Positions 1 through 8,022 of a DNA stretch of 64,000 bases are shown piece after piece. The stretch spans positions 434,001 through 498,000 of the forward strand of contig JBBCGR010000003.1 of the NCBI GenBank assembly GCA_037201625.1, written 5' to 3'. This stretch comes from JAMXLO01 sp037201625 (GTDB lineage Bacteria > Pseudomonadota > Alphaproteobacteria > Acetobacterales > Acetobacteraceae). The notes beneath the pieces were generated by a model that worked only from the letters and a program-made list of their open reading frames with translations, was not told the origin of the DNA and searched no databases. The translations under genes were made by a program, and so were the position numbers. Every line of letters begins with the position of its first letter. Positions within the stretch are counted from its first letter, which is position 1.

Positions 1-222
1 ATGGCGATCTCAACCCTGCACGTGCATCTCGACCACGCAAGCTGCATGGAGATCACCGTCCTCAAGGGCAAGGCGGCGGACGTCGCGCAGTTCGCCGAAA
101 GCATCATCGCCGAGCGGGGCGTGAAGCATGGCCGCCTGGTGACGGTGCCAGTGGAGATCAGCGCCGAACGCCACCGGCATGGCGGGCAGTCCAGTCCGCA
201 CGAGCACACCCACGTGCGCTGA
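1..222 (+). CDS. nikR: Nickel-responsive regulator NikR, C-terminal fragment (5' end outside window)
   Basis: This is the C-terminal ACT-like nickel-binding and tetramerisation domain of NikR, a ribbon-helix-helix repressor that shuts off nickel uptake when Ni(II) is abundant. The fragment shows the STLHVHLDH stretch followed by Cys15, matching His87, His89 and Cys95 of E. coli NikR, and then the family's typical VLKG and RGVKHG segments. The N-terminal DNA-binding domain and the fourth ligand (His76) lie upstream of the window, so the ATG at position 1 is only an internal Met. A His-rich tail ends the protein. It converges on the binding-protein gene at 288-1865, whose promoter carries a NikR box. 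Confidence 0.85.
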   Translation: MAISTLHVHLDHASCMEITVLKGKAADVAQFAESIIAERGVKHGRLVTVPVEISAERHRHGGQSSPHEHTHVR

Positions 223-287
223 GAATCCGGCCGCTGCCAGTCCCGGCCGCTGACAATCCCGGCTGCCGAGTATCCAGGTGCTTCGGA

Positions 288-1865
288 TCAGGGCGTGAAG
301 TGCGAACGCTCCGTCAGCAGCGGCCCGGTGGACATCGATCCCTTGAACGCGAAGCCGTAGTCGAAGTCGGCGCGCCGCGCCCAGACCTGCAGCGTCTCCA
401 GCAGCGGCACCGCGCAGCCGGCGGCGACGATCTTGCGCTGCGCATCGCTCCACAGCATGAGCTGCCGTTCCAGGTCGGTGTCGCCGCGCGCCTCGTCGAG
501 ATCGCTATCGGCGACCGTGCAATGCGAGAAATTCGTCACCGCCGTCGGCGTCGCCACGATGCTGCGCGAATGGAAGAACTGGGTCAGCATCGTGTCGGCC
601 ACCGGAAACCGCGCCGCGGCATAGTGCACCACCGGGCTGAGGTCCTTGCGGATCATCTGGTGGTACGTCTGGTGTTCCACGACCTGCACGTCGAGGTCGA
701 TGCCCGCCCGCCGCAGTTCCGCCTGCACCACCTGGATCGCGCCCAGCATCACCGGGTTCTGCGTGTGGATCGTAGTCAGCGTCAGCCCGTTCGGATACCC
801 GGCCTCGGCCAGCAGCCGCTTCGCCTCCGCGATGTCGGTCGCCGGCGCATCGGCGTCCGCGAAACCGAGATAGCCCGCCGGCACCACGCTGCGCGCCGCC
901 CGCGCCAGGTCCTTGCCGCGCCAGCTCACCAGTTCAGGCCGGTTGACCGCGAGCGCGATGGCGCGCCGCACGCGCGGATCGTCCAGCGGCTTCTGCGTCA
1001 CGTTGAGGTGCAGCAGTGAGATCTCCGCCGGTTCGATCACGTCCACCGCCGTGTTGGGGGACTGGCGGGTGCGGTTGATCCAGGCCTGGTCCTGCTGGCC
1101 CTCGATGATGTCGACCTCGCCGGCATTGAACGCGAGGTCGCTGGTCGAGAGCGCCGAGACGAAGCGGTACTCGATGCGGCGCAGCCTGGGCGCGCCGCGG
1201 AAGTAGGAATCGTTGGCGACGAAGCTGGCCGCCTCCTGGCCGGCGGATTGGCTTTCCAGCCGGAACGGGCCGAAGCCGATCGCCGCGGCCGCCGGATCGC
1301 CGCCCGCCGCCAGCGCCTGGCGCGACAGGATGAAGCCGCCGGAGTAGTTGGCGAGGAGGCCCAGGAGCGAGGGGATCGGCTGGCGCAGCACGATGCGCAC
1401 CGTGGCCGGATCGACGACGGTCACCGAGTCCACGGCCGTGAAGTCGGCGGCATAGGCAGAGGTTGCGGGCGTTGCCGCCTTGCGCAGGCTGAACGCCACA
1501 TCATCGGCGGTGACCGGGCTGCCGTCGTGGAACGTCACGCCGGCGCGCAGGAAGAAGGTCCAGGTGAGCCCGTCCGGCGACATCTCCCAGCGCTCGGCCA
1601 GGTCCGGCTCGATGTCGCCCGGGCTGATCGAGCCTGGCCGGAAGCGGACGAGCGCGCCGTGGAGCCAGGACGCCGCCATGCGGTCGTAATGGGCGGTGGC
1701 GAAATGCGGGTCCAGCGTGCCGAGACCGCGCGGCGCCAGCACCGCGATGCGCACCGTGTCGCGCGCCAGGGCCGGTGCCGCACAGGAGGAAGCCAGCAAG
1801 ACGGCCAGCCCGAGGACCGGCAAGGCGGCCAGCAGCAGGCAGCGTGTGATCCGCTTGGAGGGCAA
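288..1865 (-). CDS. ABC transporter substrate-binding protein, family 5 (NikA/OppA type), probably nickel-related
   Basis: This is a periplasmic solute-binding protein of the SBP_bac_5 family (peptide/nickel class). A Sec signal peptide (KRITR, then a Leu/Ala-rich core ending ALA before RDTVRIAV) precedes the mature domain. The family block DLAERWEMSPDGLTW and the following VTFHDGSPVTADDVAFSL are clear. The ATG at 1919 lies inside a NikR operator, so I prefer the in-frame TTG at 1865: it has GGAGA about 6 bases upstream and leaves a normal signal peptide, giving 525 aa, close to E. coli NikA. No permease or ATPase genes accompany it here. The nickel role is inferred from the operator and the convergent nikR; the fold alone would also fit peptides. 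Confidence 0.8.
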   Translation of the reverse strand: MPSKRITRCLLLAALPVLGLAVLLASSCAAPALARDTVRIAVLAPRGLGTLDPHFATAHYDRMAASWLHGALVRFRPGSISPGDIEPDLAERWEMSPDGLTWTFFLRAGVTFHDGSPVTADDVAFSLRKAATPATSAYAADFTAVDSVTVVDPATVRIVLRQPIPSLLGLLANYSGGFILSRQALAAGGDPAAAAIGFGPFRLESQSAGQEAASFVANDSYFRGAPRLRRIEYRFVSALSTSDLAFNAGEVDIIEGQQDQAWINRTRQSPNTAVDVIEPAEISLLHLNVTQKPLDDPRVRRAIALAVNRPELVSWRGKDLARAARSVVPAGYLGFADADAPATDIAEAKRLLAEAGYPNGLTLTTIHTQNPVMLGAIQVVQAELRRAGIDLDVQVVEHQTYHQMIRKDLSPVVHYAAARFPVADTMLTQFFHSRSIVATPTAVTNFSHCTVADSDLDEARGDTDLERQLMLWSDAQRKIVAAGCAVPLLETLQVWARRADFDYGFAFKGSMSTGPLLTERSHFTP

Positions 1866-1906
1866 GGCTGTTCTCCGCAGGGGCCCGGACCATAACGCCG
1901 GCGGAA

Positions 1907-1934
1907 GTATGATGTCCATGTCCGGTCATCATAC
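1907..1934 (-). promoter_or_regulatory. NikR operator (GTATGA-N16-TCATAC)
   Basis: The two half-sites GTATGA (1907-1912) and TCATAC (1929-1934) are separated by exactly 16 bases, identical to the published E. coli NikR half-site and spacing rule. The dyad extends to AGTATGATG/CATCATACT, 9 bp perfect. On the minus strand the far half-site contains TATGAT, a plausible -10 hexamer, so bound NikR would cover the core promoter of the binding-protein gene. I could not find a convincing -35. Confidence 0.8.
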
Positions 1935-1990
1935 TATTCGTGCAGCGATGTTACCGGACCGGCGCAGAATCGTCGCCGGATCGCGGTCCG

Positions 1991-2069
1991 TGCTAGTGTC
2001 CCGATTCGAAAGTTCGCCGTGTCTGGATTGGGCACCTTGCGAACTTTCGAATCGATAAGGACACTAGCA
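1991..2069. repeat. Palindromic element 1, IS630-type MITE candidate
   Basis: Left arm 1991-2017 pairs with 2039-2054 (16 bp perfect) and 2059-2069 (11 bp perfect), with a 4-base bulge (ATAA, 2055-2058) and a 21-base loop. Both ends carry CTAG. If each end represents a TA duplicated at a CTAG target, the inner terminal repeat would start GTGTCC. IS630/Tc1-type elements are known to duplicate TA, often at CTAG. No ORF is inside, so at most it is a non-autonomous element. Confidence 0.6.
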
Positions 2070-2080
2070 AGCCATTGTTT

Positions 2081-2158
2081 TCTAGTGTGGTTTGTGGTTC
2101 CGAAGTCCGCTACGGCGCTTGTCCATACTCTGGCGGACTTCGGCACCACCACACTAGA
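2081..2158. repeat. Palindromic element 2, sister of element 1
   Basis: Outer arms 2081-2091 and 2148-2158 pair over 11 bp (TCTAGTGTGGT with its complement). Inner arms 2100-2110 and 2133-2143 pair over 11 bp (CCGAAGTCCGC with its complement). Both ends carry CTAG and the layout matches element 1, but the stem bases differ: CC/GG in element 1 is GG/CC here. It ends only 36 bases before the purD start, so the purD promoter must overlap or precede these elements. Confidence 0.55.
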
Positions 2159-2194
2159 GACGGTCCTGTCCGCCGCGACCCTCAGGAGCCCTGC

Positions 2195-3469
2195 ATGCGC
2201 GTTCTCGTAATCGGATCGGGTGGCCGCGAGCACGCGCTGTGCTGGGCGATCGCCGCCAGCCCGCTGCTGACGAAGCTGTGGTGCGCCCCGGGCAATCCCG
2301 GCATCGCCCAGGTGGCCGAATGCGTGGCGATCGGCGCGCTGGACTTCCCGGCGCTCATCGCCTTCGCGCAGGATAACGAGATCGACCTGGTCGTGCCCGG
2401 CCCCGAGGCGCCGCTGGTCGCCGGCATCGCCGATGCGATGGAGGCGGCCTCGATCCCCTGCATCGGCCCGTCGCAGGCAGCGGCCCGGCTGGAGGGCAGC
2501 AAGGCCTTCACCAAGGACCTGTGCGACGCCGCCGGCATCCCGACCGCGCAGTGGGAGAGCTTCGACGATGTGGAGGCGGCGCGCGAATTCGTCCGCCGCC
2601 GCGGCGCGCCGGTGGTGGTGAAGGCCGATGGCCTGGCCGCCGGCAAGGGCGTCGTGGTCGCCGCCACCGACGATGAGGCGCTGGCGGCGATCGACGCGAT
2701 GATGCAGGACCGTGCGTTCGGGGAGGCCGGCGCCTCGGTGGTGATCGAGGAATGCCTGACCGGCGAGGAGGTCTCGCTGTTCGCGCTGTGCGACGGGGCG
2801 ACCGCGCTGCCCCTCGGCGCGGCGCAGGACCACAAGCGGGTGGGCGAGGGCGAGACCGGCCCGAACACCGGCGGCATGGGCGCCTATTCGCCGACGCCGT
2901 CCTTTCCGCCCGCGCTGCAGCAGGCGGCGATGGACGGCATCGTCCGCCCGGCGCTGGCCGAGATGGCGCGGCGCGGCACGCCGTTCCGCGGCATCCTCTA
3001 CGCCGGCCTGATGCTGACCGCGGAGGGCGTGAAGCTGATCGAGTTCAACGTCCGCTTCGGCGACCCGGAATGCCAGGCGCTGTTGCCGCGGCTGATGTCA
3101 GACCTGCTGCCGGCGCTGCAGGCCGCCTATGACGGCGAACTGAAGAACTTCGACCTGCGCTGGAACGATACCGCCTCGATCGCCGTGGTGATGGCGGCGC
3201 GCGGCTACCCGGAGGCACCGGAGCGCGGCAGTGCCATCCGCGGCCTCGACCGGGCGGCCGCACTGCCGGGCGTGCAGGTCTTCCACGCCGGCACCGAGGC
3301 CGACACCGCCGGGCATATCCGCGCGGCCGGCGGGCGGGTGCTGGACGTCTGCGCCACCGGCGCCGACCTGCGTGCCGCGCGCGATGCGGCCTACAACGCC
3401 ATCCGCCAGATCGACTGGCCCGAGGGCTTCTTCCGCGCCGATATCGGCTGGCGCGCGCTGGATCGCTGA
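2195..3469 (+). CDS. purD: Phosphoribosylamine-glycine ligase (GARS)
   Basis: PurD joins glycine to phosphoribosylamine using ATP, the second step of de novo purine synthesis, in the cytosol. The 424-aa product is full length. It begins MRVLVIGSGGREHAL (N-terminal domain), has the ATP-grasp segment KADGLAAGKGV near residue 145, and the RFGDPECQ metal/ATP motif near residue 290. The frame stays open upstream, but the start at 2195 follows CAGGAG at a good distance and begins exactly at the family N-terminus. It stands alone, with no other pur genes nearby, and two palindromic elements fill its upstream region. Confidence 0.95.
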   Translation: MRVLVIGSGGREHALCWAIAASPLLTKLWCAPGNPGIAQVAECVAIGALDFPALIAFAQDNEIDLVVPGPEAPLVAGIADAMEAASIPCIGPSQAAARLEGSKAFTKDLCDAAGIPTAQWESFDDVEAAREFVRRRGAPVVVKADGLAAGKGVVVAATDDEALAAIDAMMQDRAFGEAGASVVIEECLTGEEVSLFALCDGATALPLGAAQDHKRVGEGETGPNTGGMGAYSPTPSFPPALQQAAMDGIVRPALAEMARRGTPFRGILYAGLMLTAEGVKLIEFNVRFGDPECQALLPRLMSDLLPALQAAYDGELKNFDLRWNDTASIAVVMAARGYPEAPERGSAIRGLDRAAALPGVQVFHAGTEADTAGHIRAAGGRVLDVCATGADLRAARDAAYNAIRQIDWPEGFFRADIGWRALDR

Positions 3470-3532
3470 TTCGCCGTTTGGAACATTCCGGGTCCTCGAC
3501 TACGGTCTCTTGAACCGGAGGAGGCCGAGCGG

Positions 3533-5917
3533 ATGAGCAAGACCTACAGCTCGAACTACGCCAACATCGTCCTGACCGACGCCGGCTACAATCCGGTCTC
3601 CATCACCTCCGCCGCCAGCATCAGCGGCACCGCAGCGGCGATCGCCGGCAGCGCGCCGACCGCCTGGACGATCACCAATTCCGGCATCGTCAACGGCGGC
3701 ACGACGATCGGCGGCGTCGGCATACGGCTGGAGGCCGGGGGCACCGTCACCAACCAGTCGACCGGCAGGATCAGCGGCGGGCGCTACGGCATCGACGTCG
3801 CCGGCGGCGCGGGCACGGTGGTCAACGCCGGCACCATCACCGCCGCCGACCCGACCGGCCTGAACAAGGGCGTCAAGCTGGGCGCCGGCGGCTCGCTGAC
3901 CAACCAGGCCACCGGCACGATCGCCGCCCGCGCCGGCATCTATGTCTATACATCGCCCGGCACGATCATCAATGCCGGCCGGATCAGCGCGAGCAGCGGC
4001 CCCGGGATCGCCCTGAACGCCGGCGGCTCGCTGACCAACCAGGCCACCGGCACCATCCAGAGCGACGACCTGCCAGTCTACATCGGCGGCGGCGGCACCG
4101 TGTTCAACGCCGGCAGCATCCTGTTCACCGGCTATTCCGGCTTCTCGCTGCGCTTCGGCGCCGGCTTCACCAACCGCCTGATCGTCACCCCCGAGGCGGT
4201 GTTCAACTGGCCGGTCGACGGCGGCAACACCATCGGCGCGACCGCCGTCAGCACCCTGGAACTCGCCTCGTCCGCCGGCACCGGGACGGCAACCGGGCTG
4301 CTGTTCACCAATTTCGCCGCGGTCGAGGTCGATGCCGGCGCGGCATGGACCATCGCCAGCGTGCTCGCCACCGGCGTGACGCTGACCAACGACGGCACGC
4401 TGACCGGCCGGGTGGCCCTCCAGCCGGGCGTCGTGGTGAACAACAACGGCCTCATCCAGGAGTCGCTCTACGACGCGATCTATGCCGGCAACAGCTCCGC
4501 CCCGATCACCGTCACCAACACCGGCACCCTGGTGCAGAGCGGCAGCGCGGCCGGCATCCAGGCGCTCGGCGGCGGTTCGGTCTCCAATTCCGGCACGCTG
4601 GTGGGGGGCAGCCGCGCCATCGACCTGGGCAGCAGCGGGACGGTGACCAACTCCGGCACCATCGGCGCCACCTTCGCCGGCAGCGGCGGCGTGATCCTGC
4701 GGGCCGGCGGGTCGCTGAGCAACGCGGCCACCGGCACCATCAGCGCCACCGGGTTCGGCATCTACCTGAGCGGTGGCGGCTCCATCATCAACAACGGCAG
4801 CATCAACGGGTCGGGCAACGCCGGCGTGGCGATGGACGGCGGCGGCACGCTGACAAACACCAAGGGCGCCACCATCACCGGCCACTACGAGGCGGTGCAG
4901 GCCAACAAGGTCGCGGCGACGGTCATCAACAACGGCTCGATCCTGGACACCGACGGCAGCGGCGTCGTGCTGAGTGTCGGCGGCAGCGTCACCAACCAGG
5001 CCGACGGCATCATCGCAGGCCAGGACACCGGCGTGGGATTCAGTTCCGGCACCGGCACCGTCGTCAACCAGGGCAGCATTGGCGGCACCAACAACAACGG
5101 CGTCGGCATGTTCGGCGGCGGCCTGGTCACCAACGCCGCCGGCGGGATCATCACCGGCTATGGCGGCGTGCAGATCGACGGCGGCGCCGGCACCGTCACC
5201 AATGCCGGCAGCATCGGCGCGACCGGCGCCAACGCGCTCCGCCTGGCCGCCGGCTTCACCAACCTGCTCGCGGTCGCACCCGGCGCGTCGTTCACCGGCA
5301 CGGTGACCGGCGGCAACCTGATCGGCAGCGGCACCGTCAGCACGCTGGAGCTGCTGTCGGGCGCCAGCACCGGCGTGCTGTCCGGCCTCGGCGCGCAGTT
5401 CGTCAACTTCGCCCAGATCACCGTCGATGCTGGCGCGTCCTGGAGCCTGACCGGCAGCAACACGATCGCCGCCGGCGTGACGCTGACCGAGTTGTCGGGC
5501 GCCGTGGTCACCGACACCGGCACGCTGGCGAACAACGGGCTGATCGTGCTCGACCCCAGCACGCTGACCGTGGGCGGCCTGACCGGCACCGGCGTCGTGA
5601 CGGTCGATACCGGCAGCACGCTCACGGTGCAGGGGCTTGTCGCCGGCGGCGAGACGATCACCTTCGGCACCGCGGGCGGGCGGCTCGACCTCGACGCGCC
5701 GGGCAGCGTGGCCGGCGCGGTCACCAGCTTCGAGATCGGCGACGTCATCGACCTGAAGGGCGTCGATCCCAACTCGGTCAGCTATGGCGGGGGCACCCTG
5801 GCCTTCGCCGGTGGCAGCTTCGCGCTGCTCGCTGGCGGCGCCCGGCGAGATCGGGGTGACGGCGAGCGCCGATGGCGCGGGCGATCTCGGTGCTGTGCTT
5901 CTGCGTCAACACGCTGA
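3533..5917 (+). CDS. Repeat-rich surface-type protein, N-terminal part of a Hint-domain protein (frame-disrupted at 3' end)
   Basis: About 770 residues are built of degenerate Gly/Thr/Asn repeats with motifs such as GGSLTNQATGTI and GTVVNAGTI. These predict a right-handed beta-helix as in autotransporter passengers. The start has a strong GGAGGAGG site. No classical Sec signal is visible, so secretion might be by a type I route (inference). The frame loses sense after about 5836. The expected continuation (APGEIGVTASADGAGDLGAVLL) is in another frame and then enters the Hint domain at about 5893. I read 3533-6864 as one original gene. Proteins with this repeat-plus-Hint layout are frequent in Acetobacteraceae. 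Confidence 0.7.
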   Translation: MSKTYSSNYANIVLTDAGYNPVSITSAASISGTAAAIAGSAPTAWTITNSGIVNGGTTIGGVGIRLEAGGTVTNQSTGRISGGRYGIDVAGGAGTVVNAGTITAADPTGLNKGVKLGAGGSLTNQATGTIAARAGIYVYTSPGTIINAGRISASSGPGIALNAGGSLTNQATGTIQSDDLPVYIGGGGTVFNAGSILFTGYSGFSLRFGAGFTNRLIVTPEAVFNWPVDGGNTIGATAVSTLELASSAGTGTATGLLFTNFAAVEVDAGAAWTIASVLATGVTLTNDGTLTGRVALQPGVVVNNNGLIQESLYDAIYAGNSSAPITVTNTGTLVQSGSAAGIQALGGGSVSNSGTLVGGSRAIDLGSSGTVTNSGTIGATFAGSGGVILRAGGSLSNAATGTISATGFGIYLSGGGSIINNGSINGSGNAGVAMDGGGTLTNTKGATITGHYEAVQANKVAATVINNGSILDTDGSGVVLSVGGSVTNQADGIIAGQDTGVGFSSGTGTVVNQGSIGGTNNNGVGMFGGGLVTNAAGGIITGYGGVQIDGGAGTVTNAGSIGATGANALRLAAGFTNLLAVAPGASFTGTVTGGNLIGSGTVSTLELLSGASTGVLSGLGAQFVNFAQITVDAGASWSLTGSNTIAAGVTLTELSGAVVTDTGTLANNGLIVLDPSTLTVGGLTGTGVVTVDTGSTLTVQGLVAGGETITFGTAGGRLDLDAPGSVAGAVTSFEIGDVIDLKGVDPNSVSYGGGTLAFAGGSFALLAGGARRDRGDGERRWRGRSRCCASASTR

Positions 5918-6864
5918 TCCGGACGCCGGGCGGCCAGATGCCGGTGCAGGACCTTGCGGTGGGCGACGAGGTGATGACGGAGCGCGGGGTGGCGCGGCGC
6001 ATCGTGTGGATCGGCACCGGCCGCGTGCTGGCCACGCGCGGCCGGCGCAACGCGGCGACGCCGGTGATCGTACGCAAGGGAGCGCTCGCCGACAACGTGC
6101 CGACCCGCGACCTGCGGCTGACCAAGGGGCACGCGCTGTTCCTCGACGGCGCGCTGATCCCGGTCGAGTTCCTGGTCAACCACCCGCTCGATCGAATGGG
6201 ACGACCTCGCGCAGGAGGTCGAGCTGTTCCACATCGAGCTGGAAACGCACGACGTGCTGATCGCCAACGGCGCACCGGCCGAGAGCTACCGCGACGATGG
6301 CAACCGTGGCTGTTCCGCAACGCCAATGCCCATTGGGATGCGCCGCCGCAGCCGCCCTGCGCTCCGGTGCTGACCGGCGGCCGGCGGGTGGATGCGCTGT
6401 GGCGGCGCCTGCTGGATCGCGCCGGTTCGCGGCCCCCGCGTTCCGCTGGAGGCCGATCCCGACCTGCATCTGCTGGTGGACGGCGCGCGGGTGACGCATC
6501 GGCGCGCAACGGCAAGGCCCATGTCTTCACGCTGGCAACGCGTCCGGACGCGATCCGCATCGTCTCGCGCGCCGCGGCGCGGATGAGCTGGGCGTCGCGC
6601 GGGGACCCGCGGCTCCTGGGCGTCGCGCTCAGCCGGATCGCGCTGCGGCAGGGCACCCGGTTCCGCCTGGTGGAGCCTCAGGATCCGTTGCTGGCCGAGG
6701 GCTTCCATGCGTTCGAGCCGGACGCTGCGCTGCGCTGGACCGATGGCGATGCCGCGTTGCCGATGGCGCTGCTCGACGGGCTGGAGGCACCGTTCGAACT
6801 GGTGCTGCACGTCGCCTGCACCAGCCTCTATCCGCCGCAGCCGGCGCTCCGCCTGGTCGCCTGA
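5872..6864 (+). CDS. Hint-domain C-terminal part of the repeat protein (several frame changes)
   Basis: The product contains a Hint (hedgehog/intein-like) domain: CFCVNTLIRTPGG, then MPVQDLAVGDEV, RRIVWIGTG and LTKGHALFLDGALIPVEFL. After about 6185 the family continuation SIEWDDLAQEVELFHIELE is found only after dropping one C at 6183-6185. The frame then returns at WLFRNANAHWD (about 6310), leaves again for RVPLEADPDLHLLVDG (about 6440-6490), and returns at NGKAHVFTL. At least six indels in 1 kb are needed to restore one chain. The clear family match across frames favours sequencing error or recent decay. The ATG at 5872 is not a credible start. Confidence 0.6.
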   Translation: MARAISVLCFCVNTLIRTPGGQMPVQDLAVGDEVMTERGVARRIVWIGTGRVLATRGRRNAATPVIVRKGALADNVPTRDLRLTKGHALFLDGALIPVEFLVNHPLDRMGRPRAGGRAVPHRAGNARRADRQRRTGRELPRRWQPWLFRNANAHWDAPPQPPCAPVLTGGRRVDALWRRLLDRAGSRPPRSAGGRSRPASAGGRRAGDASARNGKAHVFTLATRPDAIRIVSRAAARMSWASRGDPRLLGVALSRIALRQGTRFRLVEPQDPLLAEGFHAFEPDAALRWTDGDAALPMALLDGLEAPFELVLHVACTSLYPPQPALRLVA

Positions 6865-6887
6865 GGCGCCGTTCAGTCCCCGCCGTT

Positions 6888-7332
6888 TCAGTCCCGCCGT
6901 TCGGCGAAGAACGCCCGCAGCAGGGCCGCGGCCTCCGCCTCGCGCACGCCGCCCACCACCTCGGCCGGTGGTGGCAGACGGTGCATCGAACACCCGCGCG
7001 CCGTGCTCCACGCCGCCGCCCTTCGGGTCATAGGCGCCGAACACCACGCGCCGGACACGGAAGAAGCTCGCTGCCTGGGCGCACATCGGGCACGGCTCCA
7101 GCGTCACCACGAGGTCGCAGTCCGGCAGCCGCGCGGCCCCGCGCAAAGCGGCCGCCGCCCGCAGCGCCAGCATCTCGGCATGCGCCGAGGCGTCGTGGCG
7201 CGCGGCGACCTCGTTGCCCGCGCGGGCCAGCACTGCGCCGGCAGAGTCCACCACCACCGCCCCCACCGGCACCTCGCCGCGCGCAGCCGCCGCCCGCGCC
7301 TCGGCCAGTGCGATCTCCATCGCCGTCATCAT
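6888..7332 (-). CDS. tadA: tRNA-specific adenosine deaminase (frame-disrupted near 3' end)
   Basis: TadA converts A34 to inosine in tRNA-Arg(ACG). The zinc/catalytic motifs HAEML and PCPMC are present, and the protein starts at MMTAMEIALAEARAA. After HGARVFDAPS the frame breaks. Adding one C near 6975 and one G/C near 6962 restores CHHRPEVVGGVREAEA and the end FFAERRD, stop at 6888-6890. The span is 445 bases; two missing bases make 447, giving 148 aa, the normal length. I therefore treat it as intact in the organism. It points away from the pseudouridine synthase and rsmD downstream, a neighbourhood common in alphaproteobacteria. Confidence 0.8.
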
Positions 7333-7342
7333 CGCGTGTCCC

Positions 7343-7403
7343 GTCGTTGCGCGCGGAGCGAGGCGATCCCCCTGGAGATTGCGCCGCCTCCCGCGCGATG
7401 ACA
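7343..7403. repeat. Dispersed palindromic repeat, degenerate copy
   Basis: The segment between tadA and the decarboxylase-family gene reads like the better-preserved copy at 51421-51488: a GTCRTTGCG start, a GGAGCG core, RGCRATCCCC in the middle and CGCGATGACA at the end. It folds imperfectly. It belongs to the widespread class of extragenic palindromes. Confidence 0.5.
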
Positions 7404-7447
7404 GCCTGCCTTGGCTGGCACGGCCCGCGAACCAGGGAGGAACACCA

Positions 7448-8013
7448 ATGCCGCGCATTCCCCTCGTCACCGAGGCCACCATGACCGAGCCGCAGCGCCG
7501 TGTATACGATGCGATGATGACCGGGCCGCGCCGCTCGCCGCCGGTCGGCCCGCTCGCCGCCGCCATGCACCGCCCCGACCTGGCCGAGAAATGGTCCGAC
7601 CTCGGCCTGGTGCTGCGCTTCAATTCCAGCTTCGAGCCGCGGCTGCGCGAATTCGTCATCCTGCTCACGGCCGCTACTGGGACTGCCAGTTCGAATGGTT
7701 CTCCCACGAATCCGAGGCGCGCAAGGCCGGCCTGTCCGACGCCGCGATCGAGACGCTGCGCCAGGGCGGCACCATTTTCGCGGCTGCCGATGAGCAGGCG
7801 ATCCACGACTACGCCATCGAATTGCTGCGCGACCACCGCGTCGGCGACGCCACCTACAAACGTATCCACGACGCATACGGCACGCCCGGCATCGTCGAGC
7901 TGACCGCGCTGCTCGGCTACTACGCCATGGTCGCACTGACGCTGAACGCCCACGAGATCGGCGTGCCCGAGGGCGCGACGCCGCCCTTGCCCGCCCCCGC
8001 GGCGAGGGGCTAG
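7448..8013 (+). CDS. Carboxymuconolactone decarboxylase/AhpD-like family protein (one-base frameshift)
   Basis: The first frame gives MPRIPLVTEATMTEPQ to LREFVILLTA and the second continues RYWDCQFEWFSHESEARKAG. Restoring one C after 7672 (GGCC to GGCCC) joins them. The span is 566 bases, one short of a multiple of three, giving 188 aa. The Cys and His in WDCQFEWFSH correspond to the redox or proton-relay residues of the family. Substrate is unknown: members include peroxidase-like and ring-lactone decarboxylases. A GAGGAA ribosome site precedes the ATG. The hydrolase gene follows after 9 bases, suggesting co-transcription. Confidence 0.7.
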
Positions 8014-8022
8014 CACACCGCC

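Noticed and set aside
2075..2194. Longer purD start at 2075
   Set aside because: It would translate through the second palindromic element; the ATG at 2195 has a ribosome site and the family N-terminus.
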